The notes beneath the pieces were generated by a model. The model ran no database searches. It was not told where the DNA came from and saw only the letters and a list, made by a program, of their open reading frames with translations. Of a stretch of DNA of 33,364 nt, positions 23,667 to 32,044 are shown one piece after another; position 1 is the stretch's first letter, and each line of letters begins with the position of its first letter. Source of the DNA: Rhodoferax sp. (GTDB taxonomy: Bacteria; Pseudomonadota; Gammaproteobacteria; Burkholderiales; Burkholderiaceae_C); contig JARXAM010000053.1 in the NCBI GenBank assembly GCA_029865845.1, positions 1 to 33,364 of the forward strand, read 5' to 3'. Both the position numbers and the translations under genes were made by a program.

Positions 23667-25409
23667 ATGAGCAAAATCATCGTCTTCGCCACCCCCGTTT
23701 TCTTTTTTTTGATAGCGCTGGAGTTTGTCTGGAGTCGGCGCGCAGACGCTCGCGTGCCCGTCACGCGCGCCTACCGGCTGAACGACACCATCAACAGCGT
23801 CAGTCTGGGGCTACTGAGCCAAGTGGCAGGCGTGCTCACCAAAGTGCTGGCCGTGGGCATCTATGCGGTGGTGTTCGACGCAGTGGCCTTGTACCCCGAC
23901 CTCGCGTTTTGGAAGACGTGGTACGGCGTGGTGGTGGCATTGGTGTTTTACGACTTTTGCTACTACTGGCTGCACCGCGCCGGCCATGTGGTGGCGCTTT
24001 TTTGGGCGGCCCATGTGGTGCACCACCAAAGCCAGCACTACAACCTCTCGACCGCCTTGCGCCAGACCAGCAGCGGCGCATTGTTCGGATGGGTGTTTTA
24101 CCTGCCCATGGCGATCGCTGGGGTGCCGCCGTTGATATTCGGCATCGTGGCGCTGATCGACCTGCTGTACCAATTTTGGGTACACACCGAGCAGGTTGGC
24201 AAGCTGGGCTGGTTTGACCGGGTGTTTTGCTCGCCCAGCAACCACCGGGTGCACCACGCGGTCAACGACCCGTACATCGACAAGAACTACGGCGGCATCC
24301 TGATGCTGTGGGACCGGATGTTTGGCACCTTCCGCGAAGAAGATGAGCCCTGCGTCTATGGCACGCGTGGTGCACTCAACAGTTGGGACCCGGTGTGGGC
24401 CAATGCCGAGGTGTACTGGGGCCTGGCCAAAGACAGCTGGGCTACACGGCGCTGGATCGACAAGCTGAGGGTCTGGTTCATGCCGCCGGGCTGGCAACCG
24501 GCAGACTTGGCCGCTGCCCACCCCAAGCCTGCCTTCCGCCTGGAGCAGGTAAAGACCTTCAACCCCCCTTTAAACCGCGCCCAGCAATGGTTTGCCACCC
24601 TGCAATTTGCGGGTCTGCTGGCTGCGGTTGCTGCATTTTTGTGGGTTGCAGATGGCTTGCCCTTTGCAGACGCTGCTCTCTATGCGGCTGCCTTGTTTGC
24701 GTGCGTGTGGGCGGTAGGCCGCTTTATGCAGCATGGCCTGACCATGCTCGAAGTGTTGGCGGTAGAGGCTGCCGCCTGGGCTAGCCTGAGCGCCATTGAC
24801 CTGCTGCCCGGGCACCTGCTGGCCAAGCCATTGGTGATGGCGATTTGTATGGCCCACGTTGCGGTGCGTGCTAGCTCCACAAGTGCCCGCAGCCCGTTGT
24901 TTGGCAAACCCACCCGCCTGCTGCTGGCGTCGTTGGCGTTTTCCTTGGCGGGAGATGTATTTCTGATGCTGCCGGGGGACTACTTCATCCCTGGGCTGGC
25001 AGCGTTTCTGGTAGCGCACGCCTTCTACATCGCGTTGTTCCGGCAGGATGCGCCGTGGTTTGCCAACCGGCGCGCGTTGCAAGTGGTGCTCGCCTTGGGC
25101 GCCGGGGTCTATGCCGTGCTGTGGAGCCACTTGCCCGACGTGGGCCTGCAAATCGCCGTAGCGGCATACATCACCGTGATATGCCTGATGACGTCCCAAG
25201 CCCTGGGACGAGCCCGCACACTGGGCGATGCCAATGCGCGGTGGGTGGCGCTAGGTGCCTGCATCTTCATGGCAAGTGACGCGTTGATCGCAGTCAACAA
25301 GTTCCTGATGCCGGTGCCACTGGCCTCGTTTTGGATTTTGCTGACCTACTTTGCAGCGCAACTGCTGATCGTGCACTCCGCCCATACCGCGCACAAGCCC
25401 GCCGCTTAA
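23667..25409 (+). CDS. Alkylglycerol monooxygenase-like / YhhN lysoplasmalogenase-like fusion
   Basis: A 580-residue integral membrane protein with two domains. Residues 1-290 are a fatty acid hydroxylase domain very like animal alkylglycerol monooxygenase (TMEM195). It has the eight-His di-iron set HRAGH (103-107), HVVHH (116-120) and HRVHH (193-197), and the AGMO-type strings [19 protein letters not shown] and [18 protein letters not shown]. Residues about 380-575 are a YhhN/TMEM86 domain with LLAKPLVMA, the conserved Asp in [10 protein letters not shown] (D430) and a second in MASDAL (D538). AGMO oxidatively cleaves ether lipids using tetrahydrobiopterin; TMEM86 hydrolyses the vinyl-ether bond of lysoplasmalogens. 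A bifunctional ether-lipid enzyme is inferred. It follows the phosphatase gene by 72 bp; its stop overlaps the ruvB stop. Confidence 0.88.
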   Translation: MSKIIVFATPVFFFLIALEFVWSRRADARVPVTRAYRLNDTINSVSLGLLSQVAGVLTKVLAVGIYAVVFDAVALYPDLAFWKTWYGVVVALVFYDFCYYWLHRAGHVVALFWAAHVVHHQSQHYNLSTALRQTSSGALFGWVFYLPMAIAGVPPLIFGIVALIDLLYQFWVHTEQVGKLGWFDRVFCSPSNHRVHHAVNDPYIDKNYGGILMLWDRMFGTFREEDEPCVYGTRGALNSWDPVWANAEVYWGLAKDSWATRRWIDKLRVWFMPPGWQPADLAAAHPKPAFRLEQVKTFNPPLNRAQQWFATLQFAGLLAAVAAFLWVADGLPFADAALYAAALFACVWAVGRFMQHGLTMLEVLAVEAAAWASLSAIDLLPGHLLAKPLVMAICMAHVAVRASSTSARSPLFGKPTRLLLASLAFSLAGDVFLMLPGDYFIPGLAAFLVAHAFYIALFRQDAPWFANRRALQVVLALGAGVYAVLWSHLPDVGLQIAVAAYITVICLMTSQALGRARTLGDANARWVALGACIFMASDALIAVNKFLMPVPLASFWILLTYFAAQLLIVHSAHTAHKPAA

Positions 25410-26473
25410 TCCCCCAGAAGGTCCACCGCCGGTGCAGGCGGTGCGGCTACCCCCAAGTGACGATAGGCCGCCAGCGTGGCAATGCGGCCACGCGGGGTGC
25501 GCTGCAAGTAGCCCTGCTGGATCAGGTAGGGCTCGATCACGTCTTCAATCGTCTCGCGCTCTTCGCCAATGCTGGCGGCAATGTTGTCCAGCCCCACGGG
25601 GCCGCCGTCGAAGCGGTGAATCACGGCCTCCAGCAGCTTGCGGTCCATCAGGTCAAAGCCTTGTGGGTCCACATCCAGCATGGCCAACGCGCGGTTGGCC
25701 ATGTCCAGGGTGATCTTGCCAGTGCCTTTGACCTCAGCAAAATCGCGCACCCGACGCAATAAGCGGTTGGCAATGCGCGGCGTGCCGCGCGAGCGGCGGG
25801 CGATCTCAAAACCACCGTCCTCGTCCATGGGCACACCCAAGAGACCCGCGCTGCGCTTGACGATGCGGGCCAGCTCCTCGTTGGTATAAAACTCCAGCCG
25901 CGCCACGATGCCAAAGCGGTCGCGCAGCGGGTTGGTCAGCATGCCAGCCCGGGTGGTGGCACCCACCAACGTGAAGGGCTGCAAATCGAGCTTGATGGAG
26001 CGGGCCGCCGGGCCTTCGCCGATCATGATGTCGATCTTGTAGTCCTCCAGCGCGGGGTACAAGATCTCCTCCACCACCGCAGATAGGCGGTGAATTTCGT
26101 CGATAAATAGAACGTCGTTCTTCTCGAGGTTGGTCAGCAGCGCGGCCAGGTCTTTGGGCTTTTCCAGCACCGGACCGGAGGTTTGTCGCAGGTTCACCCC
26201 CAGCTCGTGGGCAATGATGTGGGAGAGCGTCGTCTTGCCCAAACCGGGCGGGCCGAACAGCAGCACATGGTCTAGCGCCTCGCCGCGCTTTTTGGCAGCG
26301 CCGATGAAAATTTCCAATTGCTCACGCACCTTGGCTTGGCCCACGTACTCGTCGAGCAACTTGGGGCGCAAGGCCCGCTCCAGGGCCTCTTCACTGTGGG
26401 ACACAGGCGCGGCAGACACCACCCGGGGCGCGGGCGGTGGGGGAACAGCAAAATCGTCGGTCTGAATGCTCAC
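25406..26473 (-). CDS. ruvB: Holliday junction branch migration helicase RuvB
   Basis: AAA+ motor that drives branch migration with RuvA. The 355-residue protein shows Walker A GPPGLGKT (74-81), Walker B FIDEIHR, sensor region GATTRAG, the arginine-finger region [15 protein letters not shown] and the C-terminal winged helix ([12 protein letters not shown]). The start is GTG at 26471-26473 (MSIQTDDF). The gene is separated from ruvA by an inverted carbonic anhydrase gene, so it needs its own promoter, and a good candidate lies upstream. Its TAA shares the sequence TTAA with the stop of the convergent fusion gene. Confidence 0.96.
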   Translation of the reverse strand: MSIQTDDFAVPPPPAPRVVSAAPVSHSEEALERALRPKLLDEYVGQAKVREQLEIFIGAAKKRGEALDHVLLFGPPGLGKTTLSHIIAHELGVNLRQTSGPVLEKPKDLAALLTNLEKNDVLFIDEIHRLSAVVEEILYPALEDYKIDIMIGEGPAARSIKLDLQPFTLVGATTRAGMLTNPLRDRFGIVARLEFYTNEELARIVKRSAGLLGVPMDEDGGFEIARRSRGTPRIANRLLRRVRDFAEVKGTGKITLDMANRALAMLDVDPQGFDLMDRKLLEAVIHRFDGGPVGLDNIAASIGEERETIEDVIEPYLIQQGYLQRTPRGRIATLAAYRHLGVAAPPAPAVDLLGD

Positions 26474-26521
26474 AGCAGCGGCCTATCCAAGCAGAAATCA
26501 AGATACATCAAGGGGGTGCCC

Positions 26522-26549
26522 ACTATAGCGCGCAGCCTGCCGCGCTCAA
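26522..26549 (-). promoter_or_regulatory. Sigma-70 promoter for ruvB
   Basis: On the minus strand, TTGAGC (26549-26544) and TATAGT (26527-26522) are separated by 16 bp, giving a leader of about 40 nt before the ruvB GTG. Four of six -35 and five of six -10 bases match consensus. It fits the need for an independent ruvB promoter. Confidence 0.6.
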
Positions 26550-26652
26550 GTGCAAGCGCGCTGGTGCCGATACCTACTCCAAGCCCATCCCTTGGTATGC
26601 CGCGTGGCAGGCCGGGTTGGTGCTGCCCCGTCGCTTGAAAGGCCGCGCCCTC

Positions 26653-27792
26653 ATGCCTACTCACTCTTTATTTGCATTTCCGCGCTGGCGTGTGCACACA
26701 TTGACGCTTTTGCTCCTGCTTTGGGTCGGGGGGTGTTGCACACCGGCCTGGGCCAATGATGCAGAGCCTGCACCCAAAACGGCCGGGAAAGCGCCCGCCA
26801 AACCGGCGAAAAAAGAGATGCTGGGCGAAGTGTCTGCGACCAGCGCCTCGTCTCCCCAAGAGGTGGGCGACAAACTGCGCGAAGCCTTGGGCACCGAGGT
26901 GGCAGGCAAGAAGAAGCTACTGATCGATGTGTCCAAGGTGCCCGGTAGCACCGCAGCGCCAGCGGCAACTCCAGGCGCCAAGACATCAGGGGCCAGCATG
27001 AACAGCCGCCAATACATCCAAGCGCGCGCTGCAGCAATGGCAGGACACGGCGGCGCAAGCCCCGCTGCGGCCGGTGCAGCGCCACCCGGCGCGGCCCATG
27101 GTGGCGACGTGCATTGGGGGTATGAGGGGGACATCGGCCCGCAGGCTTGGGGGCAGCTCAAGCCCGAATTCAACCTGTGCGCCATCGGCAAGCGCCAGTC
27201 CCCCATCAACATCGACGACGGAGCCACGCTGCAAGGCCCCGCTGAGCCCGTGCAGTTCAACTACGCCCCCAGCAACGGCACGGTAGTGAACAACGGCCAC
27301 ACAATCCAGGTGGATGTGCAGGGGGACAACAGCATCGTCGTGCGCGGCGCACGCTTTAGGTTGCTGCAGTTCCACTTTCACACGCCTTCCGAAGAGTCTG
27401 TCAACGACAAGCGCTATGCCATGGTGGCCCACTTGGTGCACAAAAACGACGAAGGCCAGCTCGCCGTGGTGGCCGTGCTGCTGGAGCCGGGCGCCGCGCC
27501 CAACCCGCTGATTGACAAGGTGTGGACCTACATGCCCCTGGATGCCGGAGACCGTGTGCGCATGCCCCGCGAGTTGCTCAACATGAACGAGCTGCTGCCC
27601 ACCGACCAACGCTACTACCAATTCATGGGTTCACTGACCACGCCACCCTGCTCGGAGGGCGTGCTGTGGATGGTGCTCAAGCAAGCCATGCCCATCAGCC
27701 GCAACCAGTTGCGCTTGTTCACACAGCTCTATCCGCTCAACGCCCGCCCGGTGCAAGCGCTCAATGGGCGGCCCGTGCGCAACGCGCAGTGA
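26653..27792 (+). CDS. Exported alpha-type carbonic anhydrase
   Basis: Catalyses CO2/bicarbonate interconversion in the periplasm. The 379-residue product starts with a signal sequence (hydrophobic residues 16-27; cleavage near AWA-ND, although a Cys pair at 28-29 could allow lipidation). It continues with an unusual Ala/Pro/Lys-rich spacer of roughly 115 residues and then the alpha-CA domain from about residue 153. The zinc ligands are H241 and H243 (QFHFH) and H260 (AHLVH). QSPINI and the GSLTTPPCSEGV stretch are also typical. ATG 26653 begins the signal peptide. It lies between ruvA and ruvB in opposite orientation, an uncommon place. Confidence 0.93.
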   Translation: MPTHSLFAFPRWRVHTLTLLLLLWVGGCCTPAWANDAEPAPKTAGKAPAKPAKKEMLGEVSATSASSPQEVGDKLREALGTEVAGKKKLLIDVSKVPGSTAAPAATPGAKTSGASMNSRQYIQARAAAMAGHGGASPAAAGAAPPGAAHGGDVHWGYEGDIGPQAWGQLKPEFNLCAIGKRQSPINIDDGATLQGPAEPVQFNYAPSNGTVVNNGHTIQVDVQGDNSIVVRGARFRLLQFHFHTPSEESVNDKRYAMVAHLVHKNDEGQLAVVAVLLEPGAAPNPLIDKVWTYMPLDAGDRVRMPRELLNMNELLPTDQRYYQFMGSLTTPPCSEGVLWMVLKQAMPISRNQLRLFTQLYPLNARPVQALNGRPVRNAQ

Positions 27793-27822
27793 AGGGAGTG
27801 CGGGCCCGGGGCTGCCCAGGGT

Positions 27823-28395
27823 CTACTTGGCCAGCGATTTGAGGGCCAGCTTGATACCCTCGCTCACCCCCACGTCCTTGGGCAAGGCTTTGAGTGCCGC
27901 CGCCGCCTCCTTGTCGTTGTAGCCCAGGGCCAGCAGCGCCTGCACAATGTCAGACTGCGCATCGCCCACGGCCCCCATGGGCGCGCCGATGTCCGCGCCC
28001 AGCTTGCCCTTGAGCTCCAGCAACAAGCGCTCTGCCGTTTTTTTGCCGATGCCGGGCACCTTGATCAAGCGGCCTGCCTCTTGCAGCGTGACGGCTTGCG
28101 CCAAGTCCCCCACGTCCATGCCCGACAACACCGACAGCGCCGTGCGCGGCCCTACCCCGGATATTTTGATCAGCTCGCGGAAGGCCTCGCGCTCGGTGCT
28201 GGTGGCAAAACCGTAGAGAATTTGTGCATCCTCCCGCACCACAAAGTGGGTGAGCAGCGTGACCTTGTTGCCATCCGCCGGCAGGTTGTAGAAGGTGCTC
28301 ATGGGCACCTGCACTTCGTAGCCTACACCGCCACAGTCGATGATGACTTGGGGCGGATTTTTGTCGCTGACGGTGCCTGTGAGTTTGCCAATCAT
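27823..28395 (-). CDS. ruvA: Holliday junction branch migration protein RuvA
   Basis: Holliday-junction-binding tetramer that loads RuvB. The 190-residue product has the N-terminal OB fold (MIGKLTGTV..., GVGYEV), two helix-hairpin-helix motifs ([15 protein letters not shown] and [16 protein letters not shown]), an acidic-Ala linker and the C-terminal RuvB-binding domain III ([16 protein letters not shown]). The ATG at 28393-28395 matches the family N-terminus; the extension to 28485 is upstream sequence. It is divergent from phoH, and ruvC is not nearby in the window. Confidence 0.96.
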   Translation of the reverse strand: MIGKLTGTVSDKNPPQVIIDCGGVGYEVQVPMSTFYNLPADGNKVTLLTHFVVREDAQILYGFATSTEREAFRELIKISGVGPRTALSVLSGMDVGDLAQAVTLQEAGRLIKVPGIGKKTAERLLLELKGKLGADIGAPMGAVGDAQSDIVQALLALGYNDKEAAAALKALPKDVGVSEGIKLALKSLAK

Positions 28396-28517
28396 GGTGT
28401 GAAGAGTCCGGGGAGTGGGGAATAGGTGGCCGCTGCGGCCAACATTAGGGACAATGCAGGGGTCACGCTCTTGTGCGCCCCCCACTTGCAGTCCACCTGC
28501 TTCGCCGGATTATCAGC

Positions 28518-29540
28518 TTGATTCTCAAACACATCTTCACCCCGCTGAACAACACGCGTCTCTCGCACCTGTGCGGCCCAACCGACGAACACCTGCGCAC
28601 CATCGAGCGCGAACTCGAGGTGCGCATTGCCCACCGCCATGAGCAGTTCAAGGTCGAAGGAGCCAAAGCCCGCGCACAGCGCGCCATGGAAATACTGCAG
28701 GCCCTGTACGAAATAGCGGCTCGGCCGATTGCGGCCTCCACCGTGCAGCTCATGCTCAGCAGCGAGGGCGATGTGGGCGACGACGGGCCCAGCCTTGCCA
28801 CGCGCCGTGCCGACCTCAAGCCCCGCAGCCAGAACCAGGCGCTGTACCTGGACAACATTGCGGAGTTCGACATCACGTTTGGCATTGGCCCCGCTGGCAC
28901 AGGCAAAACCTATCTGGCCGTGGCTGCGGCGGTGGACGCGTTGCAACGCAGCGCGGTGCAGCGCATTGTGCTGACCCGCCCCGCCGTGGAAGCCGGCGAG
29001 CGCCTGGGCTTTTTGCCCGGCGACCTGAACCAAAAAGTAGACCCCTATCTGCGCCCGCTGTACGACGCGCTCTACGACCTCATGGGCTACGACCAGGTGC
29101 ACAAGGCCTTTGAGCGCCAGCAACTGGAAATTGCGCCATTGGCCTTCATGCGCGGGCGCACACTGAACAACGCGTTTGTGATTCTGGACGAGGCACAAAA
29201 CACCACCCCCGAACAGATGAAGATGTTCCTCACGCGCGTGGGGTTTGGCACCAAGACGGTGATCACCGGCGACCTGACGCAGATCGATCTGCCCAAAGCG
29301 CAATTGAGCGGGCTGGTAGAGGCGGAGCGCGTGCTGCGCCGCACCCCGGGCATCGCCATCACCCGCCTGTCCAGCGCCGACATCGTGCGCCACCCGCTGG
29401 TGGCCCGCATCGTGGATGCGTACGAGGCGGCGCGGCTGGAAGATTTGCCCCCTATTTCGGCGAACCTCGCCATTCCCGAACCGGAACCCGAACTCCCGCG
29501 CGTGGGCCTGCCCAAGACCCGCACCCCGCGCCGCAGCTAA
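28518..29540 (+). CDS. PhoH-like ATPase
   Basis: Cytoplasmic P-loop NTPase of the PhoH/YbeZ family, 340 residues from TTG 28518. An N-terminal KH-like region (LRTIERELEVRIAHR) precedes the ATPase with Walker A GPAGTGKT (124-131), LTRPAVEAGERLGFLPGD and Walker B FVILDEAQN. Family proteins begin ILKHxFTPLNN, which favours the TTG at 28518; a GTG at 28473, with AGGGG 10 nt upstream, would add 15 residues. YbeZ interacts with YbeY in E. coli, consistent with ybeY following 23 bp later. Together they act in rRNA maturation and ribosome quality control. Confidence 0.93.
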   Translation: MILKHIFTPLNNTRLSHLCGPTDEHLRTIERELEVRIAHRHEQFKVEGAKARAQRAMEILQALYEIAARPIAASTVQLMLSSEGDVGDDGPSLATRRADLKPRSQNQALYLDNIAEFDITFGIGPAGTGKTYLAVAAAVDALQRSAVQRIVLTRPAVEAGERLGFLPGDLNQKVDPYLRPLYDALYDLMGYDQVHKAFERQQLEIAPLAFMRGRTLNNAFVILDEAQNTTPEQMKMFLTRVGFGTKTVITGDLTQIDLPKAQLSGLVEAERVLRRTPGIAITRLSSADIVRHPLVARIVDAYEAARLEDLPPISANLAIPEPEPELPRVGLPKTRTPRRS

Positions 29541-29563
29541 ACCCTTTTTGCACCTCGAAGCCC

Positions 29564-30007
29564 ATGCTCCCAGAACTCAGCCTCTCCCTGCAATTCGGCA
29601 AGATCCAAGACGCCGACACCCACCGCGAAGCCCTCAAGCGCCACAAAGTCATCCGCTGGATTCGCCACACGCTGGAGGTGGACGGCGAGATCACCGTGCG
29701 CATCGTGGATACGCTCGAAGGCCAAACCCTGAACCGCGAGTACCGCCAGAAGGACTACGCCACCAACGTGCTGACTTTCGACTACACCCAAGAGCCCGTC
29801 ACCGCCGACCTGGTGCTGTGCGCGCCCGTGATTGCCAAGGAAGCCAAAGAGCAAAAGAAAACCCTGGAAGCCCACTACGCCCACATGATCGTCCACGGCA
29901 CCCTGCATGCCCAAGGCTGGGACCATGAGTTGGACGAAGACGCCGAAGTAATGGAGCTGCGCGAGAGCGAGATCATGGCGCGGTTGGGGTTTAAGAACCC
30001 CTATTGA
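29564..30007 (+). CDS. ybeY: Endoribonuclease / rRNA maturation factor YbeY
   Basis: Zinc-dependent single-strand RNase of 147 residues involved in 16S rRNA 3'-end maturation. It has the UPF0054 signature HGTLHAQGWDH, whose His residues H111, H115 and H121 bind zinc. The upstream ATNVLTFDY strand and the NREYRQKDYATNV segment are typical. Ends with LGFKNPY, usual for the family. It is in the phoH-ybeY order found across proteobacteria. The next 149 bp contain no gene but carry one copy of the structured element described below. Confidence 0.95.
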   Translation: MLPELSLSLQFGKIQDADTHREALKRHKVIRWIRHTLEVDGEITVRIVDTLEGQTLNREYRQKDYATNVLTFDYTQEPVTADLVLCAPVIAKEAKEQKKTLEAHYAHMIVHGTLHAQGWDHELDEDAEVMELRESEIMARLGFKNPY

Positions 30008-30033
30008 TCCCTGTTGGTGGTGTGCTGGGGAGC

Positions 30034-30111
30034 AGCCGCCTTGGGCGCTTTGCTCCGTGTCCCCCGCGCTGCGCGCTCCTCCTTGACCTGCGCAAAACAT
30101 CCAAGGCAGCT
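30034..30111 (-). repeat. Structured inverted-repeat element, copy A
   Basis: Read on the minus strand: outer arm AGCTGCCTTGGATGTTTTGC (30111-30092), then a core with AGGTCAAGGAGGAG (30089-30076), CGCGCAGCGC (30075-30066) and GGGGGACACG (30065-30056). The second outer arm GCAAAGCGCCCAAGGCGGCT (30053-30034) pairs with the first at 19 of 20 positions, three of them G-U on the minus-strand RNA. The core blocks are identical to those of copy B at 32075-32108. It lies 46 bp after the stop of the minus-strand membrane gene, in its 3' region, and in the antisense direction to ybeY. Function unknown: structured RNA or mobile repeat. Confidence 0.75.
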
Positions 30112-30156
30112 ACACCTACGGGTTACTCCTTGCGAGCAAGAACCTGCGCCCCTCTA

Positions 30157-30555
30157 TCAATCCGCATAACGCGCACCCGCAAACCGTGCGCGCTTGCGCA
30201 TGCGACCGATGAGCACCAGGCCCACTGCGGCCAACACCACCAGCCCCACCATGCCAAAAGCCCAGATCACCCACAAGAGAGGAGCGACCCAACCCAAAAG
30301 CGGGGTAATCCAAGGCATAGCAACGGCAAGCAACTCCACTGACCACACGATCGTTGCGCGCACCGCCTCTGCCGTGCCTGCGTCTGTCCACAATGCAATC
30401 CATGGCGGTAGCGGCCACTGCGCGATGGTTTGAAGTCCGCCTTGCAGGTCGCCACCTTGGCCTGCTACCCAATTGGCCAAAGCAGCCGAGAGCCCGATAA
30501 AGCCGGTCCACAACAAGGCGAGAAGTAATGTTCCGATAGCGAGTGCGATTTTCAT
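30157..30555 (-). CDS. Hypothetical small membrane protein
   Basis: I do not recognise a family. The 132-residue product has hydrophobic helices at about residues 3-30, 70-90 and 91-117. It ends with a strongly basic cytoplasmic tail (RMRKRARFAGARYAD). Many Trp residues sit at the likely membrane interfaces (QWPLPPWIALW). The ATG at 30553-30555 has no strong ribosome binding site. It is monocistronic and convergent with ybeY; the structured element copy A follows in its 3' region. Confidence 0.7.
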   Translation of the reverse strand: MKIALAIGTLLLALLWTGFIGLSAALANWVAGQGGDLQGGLQTIAQWPLPPWIALWTDAGTAEAVRATIVWSVELLAVAMPWITPLLGWVAPLLWVIWAFGMVGLVVLAAVGLVLIGRMRKRARFAGARYAD

Positions 30556-30671
30556 GGGCCGATTATCGGAACGTCACATGGTTTGGATGCAAGGTGCCAC
30601 CGCAAGAGCCCTCTCCTACCGGGGCCTTCGCCTGATATGTGCAGCACGGTTATTGCGAATGTTTTCAGCCT

Positions 30672-30696
30672 ATGGCGCGTACCAACAATGCGCCAT
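30672..30696. repeat. Small inverted repeat
   Basis: ATGGCGC (30672-30678) and GCGCCAT (30690-30696) form a perfect 7-bp hairpin with an 11-nt loop. It lies in the 202-bp gap between the small membrane gene and the VOC gene and contains no reading frame. It may be part of the terminator region or a promoter-proximal site for the membrane gene. Confidence 0.4.
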
Positions 30697-30703
30697 GAGA
30701 TTC

Positions 30704-30744
30704 AAAAACCATAGCAACCACTGTGGTCTTGACCAATGGTTGCT
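30704..30744 (-). terminator. Terminator after the VOC gene
   Basis: On the minus strand, AGCAACCA (30744-30737) and TGGTTGCT (30720-30713) form a perfect 8-bp stem with a 16-nt loop. ATGG and TTTTT (30708-30704) follow. It starts 13 bp after the VOC gene stop and fits a rho-independent terminator for the araC-VOC pair; the long loop lowers confidence. Confidence 0.6.
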
Positions 30745-30757
30745 GATCTTCAAAACC

Positions 30758-31138
30758 CTACTTCATAGAACTCAGGCCGACCATGTTGCCCTCTGTGTCC
30801 TCCAGCAAACTAACCCAACCGAATTCGCCGATAGAAAACTTGGTACGGATCACCTTGCCGCCTGAGCTGGCGACACGAGACTCCTCTATTGAGCAGTCTT
30901 CCACACTGAGGTAAACCAATGTGCCGCCCATCCCCGGCCGCGCATAGTTGGACTTGACCAGTGCGCCGCCGGCCCCATAGGCGGCCACGTCTGTGGGAAA
31001 GCTCATCATCTGCGTTTCCCCAGTCGGATCGCCAATGGGTTCCAACTTTTGATTCAACACTCTCTCATAAAAACTGACCGCTCGATTCATGTCATGGACA
31101 TAGATATCAAACCAACCCACTGCATTCGACTTTGCCAT
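30758..31138 (-). CDS. VOC superfamily (glyoxalase/bleomycin resistance-like) protein
   Basis: A 126-residue protein with two beta-alpha-beta-beta-beta modules. The first reads GWFDIYVHDMNRAVSFYERVL; the second includes TLVYLSVEDCSIEESRV, GGKVIRTKFSIGEFGWVSLLEDTEGNMVGL. This pattern is typical of the YdcJ/PhnB-like VOC proteins often encoded next to AraC regulators. The metal ligands cannot all be assigned and the substrate is unknown. AAAGGAG lies 7 nt before the ATG. The AraC gene ends 67 bp upstream on the same strand, so the two may be cotranscribed. Confidence 0.88.
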   Translation of the reverse strand: MAKSNAVGWFDIYVHDMNRAVSFYERVLNQKLEPIGDPTGETQMMSFPTDVAAYGAGGALVKSNYARPGMGGTLVYLSVEDCSIEESRVASSGGKVIRTKFSIGEFGWVSLLEDTEGNMVGLSSMK

Positions 31139-31205
31139 TTGGCACTCCTTTGCTAATGAAGAAGTGCTCAGTCTAGGTAGCCGTCAACAGCCTGTATTGT
31201 GTAAA

Positions 31206-31946
31206 TCAGACATCAAACTTGTCAGTGAATTTCGCAGGGGTGTAGCCCGTCATTTTGCGGAAGGAATGGATGTAGTGCGACTGGTCTGCATACAAATCCA
31301 GGTAGTGCCGCTTGAAGGACTGCTGGATACGCAAGACCTTGAGCAGATCATGCGGAGAAAATCCTGTGGTTTGCTTGAGGGTTCGCTGCAACTGGCGCCC
31401 AGACAGGCAAGCAGCGGCTGCCATATCTGCCACGGTGCGAATGTCATCAAGCTGCGCCAATATTTTCCCGGTAACCGGGTTGCTCACCATCAATCCCGCA
31501 CCAACAAACCAACGCACCAAGTCAGACATGTGTGCTTGTTTCGAAGCAAAGTCGCCAGCAAGCATGGCACGACTCCTGGCTACCAGCGGCAGGTCTCCGG
31601 CGTACGCGGTGCCTACAAACTGATGCGTAATTTCCTTCGGGTCACCCTGCCAAACGCCGGGCAACAGTTGGATGCCAACGTAGTGAAATGACTTCCCCAG
31701 GTTGAGCACCTCGTAGGTCGTTCGCAAAGCGGTGACGCCTGCTATGTCGGCATCTATCTGGTTAAACAAGATGTTCACGCAGGCGTCCGGCATGGCGTGA
31801 AGAAGAAAGTCTTCGGCAAGTACGCTTTCCGTCTTCAGCTCCCAATAGCAATGCACCAAGCTCGACAGATCCTCTGTCGGCGGGTCTACGGAGTACCGAA
31901 CGTCTCCAAAAGCTTTGTCGATGCCGTCTTTGATGGGGTCATACAT
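31206..31946 (-). CDS. AraC-family transcriptional regulator
   Basis: A 246-residue regulator. The N-terminal half is the ligand-sensing type seen with HTH_18 proteins (SLVHCYWELKTE, ACVNILFNQ, YVGIQLLPGVWQ). The C-terminal half has two helix-turn-helix motifs, MAAAACLSGRQLQRTLKQTTGFSPHDLL and the closing SHYIHSFRKMTGYTPAKFTDKF. The usual F-x-R-x-F-K at the second helix reads YIHSFRKMTGYTP, as expected for the family. Probably controls the adjacent VOC gene and itself. A TATAGT lies at 31982-31977, without a good -35. Composition is less GC-rich than the core genes nearby. Confidence 0.9.
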   Translation of the reverse strand: MYDPIKDGIDKAFGDVRYSVDPPTEDLSSLVHCYWELKTESVLAEDFLLHAMPDACVNILFNQIDADIAGVTALRTTYEVLNLGKSFHYVGIQLLPGVWQGDPKEITHQFVGTAYAGDLPLVARSRAMLAGDFASKQAHMSDLVRWFVGAGLMVSNPVTGKILAQLDDIRTVADMAAAACLSGRQLQRTLKQTTGFSPHDLLKVLRIQQSFKRHYLDLYADQSHYIHSFRKMTGYTPAKFTDKFDV

Positions 31947-32044
31947 GGCGTTGGCACGGAGGTCTGATGTAAGAGAACTATAGACTTAGCAAGGCACGCC
32001 CAGCCCAAATCCATCAACGTGACATCTGGCATTCACACTCCTCA

